NCBI GenBank assembly: GCA_900543885.1
Contig: UQTA01000020.1
Coordinates: 1-44,399, forward strand
Direction of reading: 5' to 3'
Source of the DNA: an uncultured Clostridium sp.
GTDB lineage: Bacteria; Bacillota; Clostridia; Lachnospirales; Lachnospiraceae
Length of the DNA: 44,399 nt
Shown: positions 42,254 to 44,399 of the stretch, piece after piece
How the letters are laid out: every line of letters starts with the position of its first letter
Numbering within the stretch: position 1 is the stretch's first letter
Notes under the pieces: model-generated
The model's database searches: none
The model's input: the letters and a program-made list of their open reading frames with translations, nothing else
What the model was told of the DNA's origin: nothing
Made by a program: the position numbers and the translations under genes

Positions 42254-42685
42254 TTAATCTTCCCCCAGTTCATCCATTGCGTCATCTACCCCATCCGCGT
42301 AGTCACTGTCTCGATCATATCTGTCATAATCATAATCCCCATCCATATAAACATCGTCATATCCATCATCATAGGAATCGTAAGAATTATATGTTGGTTT
42401 ATTCGCTGATTTTGGTTTACTACTGTAGCTGCCGCTGCTTAAACTGCCGGATGTCTCCCGATAGGAGTTTCCTGATGATTTGCTTCTATAGGAAGATCCG
42501 CTATGTGCCGAACTGCTATACGCAGCACTGTGCGTAGGCTTGTAGGCGGAACTACTGCTGGTATATGATTTGTTCGAATAGAGATAGCTGCTTTTATTCG
42601 CCTTTCCAAATAAACCGCTAATACATAATATTAATACTGTTATAAAAAAGATTGCAAAGACACGCCCAAATGAATTTCTGTTCAT
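42254..42685 (-). CDS. Ser/Tyr/Asp-rich membrane-anchored hypothetical protein
   Basis: Not recognised. 143 residues: one hydrophobic segment at about 8-26, a Ser/Tyr/Lys/Pro-rich low-complexity region (about 30-100), and a strongly acidic Asp/Tyr-rich end with DDGYDDVYMDGDYDYD. There is no cysteine motif and no recognisable domain. The layout suggests a membrane-anchored, extracytoplasmic disordered tail, or a short secreted protein. It lies 25 bases ahead of the VOC gene. Coding potential is likely because the ATG, hydrophobic N-terminus and length are coherent, but composition bias lowers certainty. Confidence 0.65.
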   Translation of the reverse strand: MNRNSFGRVFAIFFITVLILCISGLFGKANKSSYLYSNKSYTSSSSAYKPTHSAAYSSSAHSGSSYRSKSSGNSYRETSGSLSSGSYSSKPKSANKPTYNSYDSYDDGYDDVYMDGDYDYDRYDRDSDYADGVDDAMDELGED

Positions 42686-42847
42686 ACTGATCGTCCTCCA
42701 TTTTTCTATTATGTGTTACTAAAATCTTTCTTTCAATAAATCATTCTATCCGCAATACAATATCCATCTGCTGTCAAAAAACGATATTGTTTATAACATG
42801 TACAACACAACTGATACAAATAGTTTGATAAATAATTGTCGATAAGA

Positions 42848-43840
42848 TTATATTCTGTATTGCTCAACTGATCTGGCAATTTCCTTCCGCATTTGTTCTA
42901 CTACATCATCCGGGCCTACAATCTGAATATCCGATCCCAGTGAGAACACCCAACCCAGAAACTGTCTGCTGACACGTACATCCACATTGACATTAAAATG
43001 CTCTTCATCTGCCGGGATCATCATCACATCTTTCCCAAACCGATCGATGATCACTCCTGCCAGCTTATTATGCACTGATAGTTTTACTGTCTTCTCTTTT
43101 CCTCCAAACATTCCAAAACTCTTCTTTGCGTAATCCGCCATATCCAGCTTTTTAAAGTGTTCTTTTCCTTCTCTGGATTCATCTGATATCTTAATACGTA
43201 ACATCTTGTCTACACGGTAATGTTTGATCATTCCGGCATCTGTATCATATCCTACCAGGTAATAATTTTCATCATCCCAGGATAATCCCCAGGGACTAAT
43301 GTGATACCATGCTCCATTATGCCTAAGTTCCATTTCTTTTTTGGCATTCCACTGAAAATACTGAAATTTAATCTTCTTATTTTCTGAAATTGCATTATGG
43401 ATCGCATCAACCGTATAGTAGATGCTTTCATTCATCGTCTTAATTCTTCCTGATACATAAACCTGCCGCTGTAGCTTCTGCGCATCATACTTGCTGGCCA
43501 GTGTTTTCAGTTTTTTAATCAATGCATATGATTTCTTTTCCGTAATAAATTTGGAAGACTGAATCGCATCCACCAAAAGCTTCAGCTCTGGCAATTCAAA
43601 AGACCGATTGGTAACATGATAATGATACCGATTTCCGATGGGTTCTCCTTCTACTTCAATGCCAAAGACGCTTAAATCCCGCAAATCATTATAGATGCTT
43701 TTCCGGTCTGCTGTCACATCGTATTCTGACAGTGCTGCCATAATTTCCGGCATAGAGATATAATGCTCCTCATCAGTCCGTTCCAGCATGATCTGGGCCA
43801 ACCGGTAAAGTTTAAATTTCTGATTACTTCCTTTTGGCAT
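42848..43840 (-). CDS. WYL-domain transcriptional regulator (YafY-like)
   Basis: A 330-residue regulator. The N-terminal helix-turn-helix of DeoR type is about 8-75 (MPEIMAALSEYDVTADRKSIYNDLRDL). The WYL domain spans about 140-260, with ISPWGLSWDDENYYLVGYD, and a C-terminal WCX-like extension follows. WYL domains bind small ligands or nucleic-acid ends and often control defence and DNA-damage genes, so it could regulate nearby accessory genes; this is inference. GAAGGGGG nine bases ahead of the ATG at 43840 fixes the start, excluding ATGs at 43861 and 43849. 162 bases separate it from the Ser-rich gene. Confidence 0.92.
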   Translation of the reverse strand: MPKGSNQKFKLYRLAQIMLERTDEEHYISMPEIMAALSEYDVTADRKSIYNDLRDLSVFGIEVEGEPIGNRYHYHVTNRSFELPELKLLVDAIQSSKFITEKKSYALIKKLKTLASKYDAQKLQRQVYVSGRIKTMNESIYYTVDAIHNAISENKKIKFQYFQWNAKKEMELRHNGAWYHISPWGLSWDDENYYLVGYDTDAGMIKHYRVDKMLRIKISDESREGKEHFKKLDMADYAKKSFGMFGGKEKTVKLSVHNKLAGVIIDRFGKDVMMIPADEEHFNVNVDVRVSRQFLGWVFSLGSDIQIVGPDDVVEQMRKEIARSVEQYRI

Positions 43841-43870
43841 ACTTCTCATCCCCCTTCGCATGATAAATTA

Positions 43871-43879
43871 AGTATACCA
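43871..43879 (-). promoter_or_regulatory. Extended -10 element ahead of the WYL regulator gene
   Basis: On the minus strand TGG followed by TATACT forms an extended -10 about 30 bases ahead of the regulator ATG. No good -35 box is seen, which is usual for extended -10 promoters. Confidence 0.4.
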
Positions 43880-43914
43880 TACTCAGAAAACATATGGGGC
43901 ATCTTTTAACTTCT

Positions 43915-44118
43915 CTATACTTTTCCCTCTATTCTTATACCATCCAGGTGCACATTCGTATCTTCCAGTTCACTTATGAGGCTCTTTTTACAAACCTTAC
44001 ATATGATTCCTGCAGGTGTAACTAATACTATTTTTGCATAAGCAATGTCTCCGATTTTATCGTATAACCGCCCGGCGCTCATAGATTCTCCTATCACGGT
44101 ATGAGAACTGTTCGCCAC
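43915..44118 (-). pseudogene. N-terminally truncated HIRAN-domain gene
   Basis: The frame (GTG at 44118) begins ANSSHTVIGESMSAGRLYD and continues GDIAYAKIVLVTPAGIICKV. Just upstream, in frame, KIGYV is encoded before a stop codon. GKIGYVANS with SAGRLYD is the C-terminal half of the HIRAN-type small proteins of Firmicutes, which are normally about 100-110 residues. The N-terminal half, with its N-x-YD-x-AI segment, is not found in any frame of 44119-44250. No ribosome binding site is seen for the GTG. Likely a remnant next to a mobile element end. Confidence 0.6.
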
Positions 44119-44252
44119 ATACCCGATTTTTAATCTGATACGCTTTTCTTATTTTTATGTTTTGTTCCCGAAGCAAGTCCTTTTTACATTCCTATATTTG
44201 CTATTAGCCAAGCGCTAATTTACAAATAGATGGATCTTGTGCTTCAATACTT

Positions 44253-44399
44253 GTGACATACTCCCCCACTTCGCTAACGCTTGAAGTGGGGGCTTCTCGT
44301 TCGATTGCCCGATAGGGCAAAGCATAAGCGAGCTATCCCCGTGTGTCCCACGGTTCTGTTGGAATCTTATTTGTATTTTCCCATTTGAGAAATATCAGG
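44253..44399 (-). mobile_element. End of an IS200/IS605-type element with omega-RNA-like scaffold
   Basis: On the minus strand the order is CCGTG/CACGG hairpin, GCCC/GGGC hairpin, then a perfect 10-bp stem CCCCCACTTC (44263-44272) with GAAGTGGGGG (44283-44292). It ends in GTATGTCAC near 44253. This layout is the right end of tnpB-bearing elements, where the 3' end of tnpB runs into the omega-RNA that guides the TnpB nuclease. A frame ending at 44333 (reading PTEPWDTRG before TAG) may be the last residues of TnpB. The rest of the element lies beyond the window. The guide would be the roughly 16-20 bases just left of 44253. Confidence 0.7.

Overview
The window looks like a chromosomal contig end from a spore-forming Lachnospiraceae-type anaerobe (class Clostridia). 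The evidence is a fused ispH-rpsA gene, a divergent alpha/beta-type small acid-soluble spore protein, the sporulation genes yqfC and yqfD, the cluster yqfC-yqfD-phoH-ybeY, strong AGGAGG-type ribosome binding sites and moderate G+C. No species can be named from the sequence alone. Nearly all genes lie on the minus strand. The one convincing plus-strand gene is a DUF4397-type protein at 25179-26162.

Layout. 1-460: no protein gene, but three copies of a structured repeat, two of them a 121-bp tandem. 461-5061: prs (with a near-consensus promoter), pgeF, yraN, rnhB, rbgA and lepB. 5113-5644: rplS with its own promoter, leader hairpin and terminator. 5657-18671: a long co-directional block with a CBS-domain membrane protein, trmD, mutS, miaB, a second lepB, proA, a DUF896 gene, proB, two flavoproteins and a small membrane protein; several junctions are 4-base ATGA overlaps. 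18758-25039: an MVF-type flippase, a DUF3048 lipoprotein, ybeY, phoH, yqfD and yqfC, the last behind a candidate sigma-E promoter. 25179-30511: the DUF4397 protein, a large hybrid sensor kinase with two extracytoplasmic solute-binding domains, an isolated cbiG and the spore protein. 30656-34645: ispH-rpsA, cmk and a second HI0933-type flavoprotein in one operon.

36.1-44.4 kb is accessory in character. By eye it is more AT-rich (one 60-base line in the helicase is about 30% G+C, against about 48% for a line in the flavoprotein gene near 16.5 kb). It holds a helicase with a phospholipase-D-like nuclease domain coupled to a Nudix hydrolase, a methyltransferase, a Cys-rich flavodoxin-fold reductase, a broken ADP-ribosylglycohydrolase, an ArsC/Spx-like protein, a glyoxalase-fold protein, a Ser/Tyr/Asp-rich membrane protein, a WYL regulator and a truncated HIRAN-domain gene. 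The right edge is the end of an IS200/IS605-type element with an omega-RNA-like scaffold.

How the genes work together: much of the left and centre is growth housekeeping. It covers nucleotide precursor supply (prs, cmk), tRNA and ribosome work (trmD, miaB, rplS, rbgA, ybeY, S1), DNA upkeep (mutS, rnhB), proline synthesis (proA, proB), protein export (two signal peptidases) and isoprenoids (ispH), interleaved with sporulation genes. The best candidates for something new are the covarying structured repeats at 1-457, the nuclease-helicase/Nudix pair at 36.1-39.5 kb, and the omega-RNA-bearing element end next to a broken HIRAN gene.
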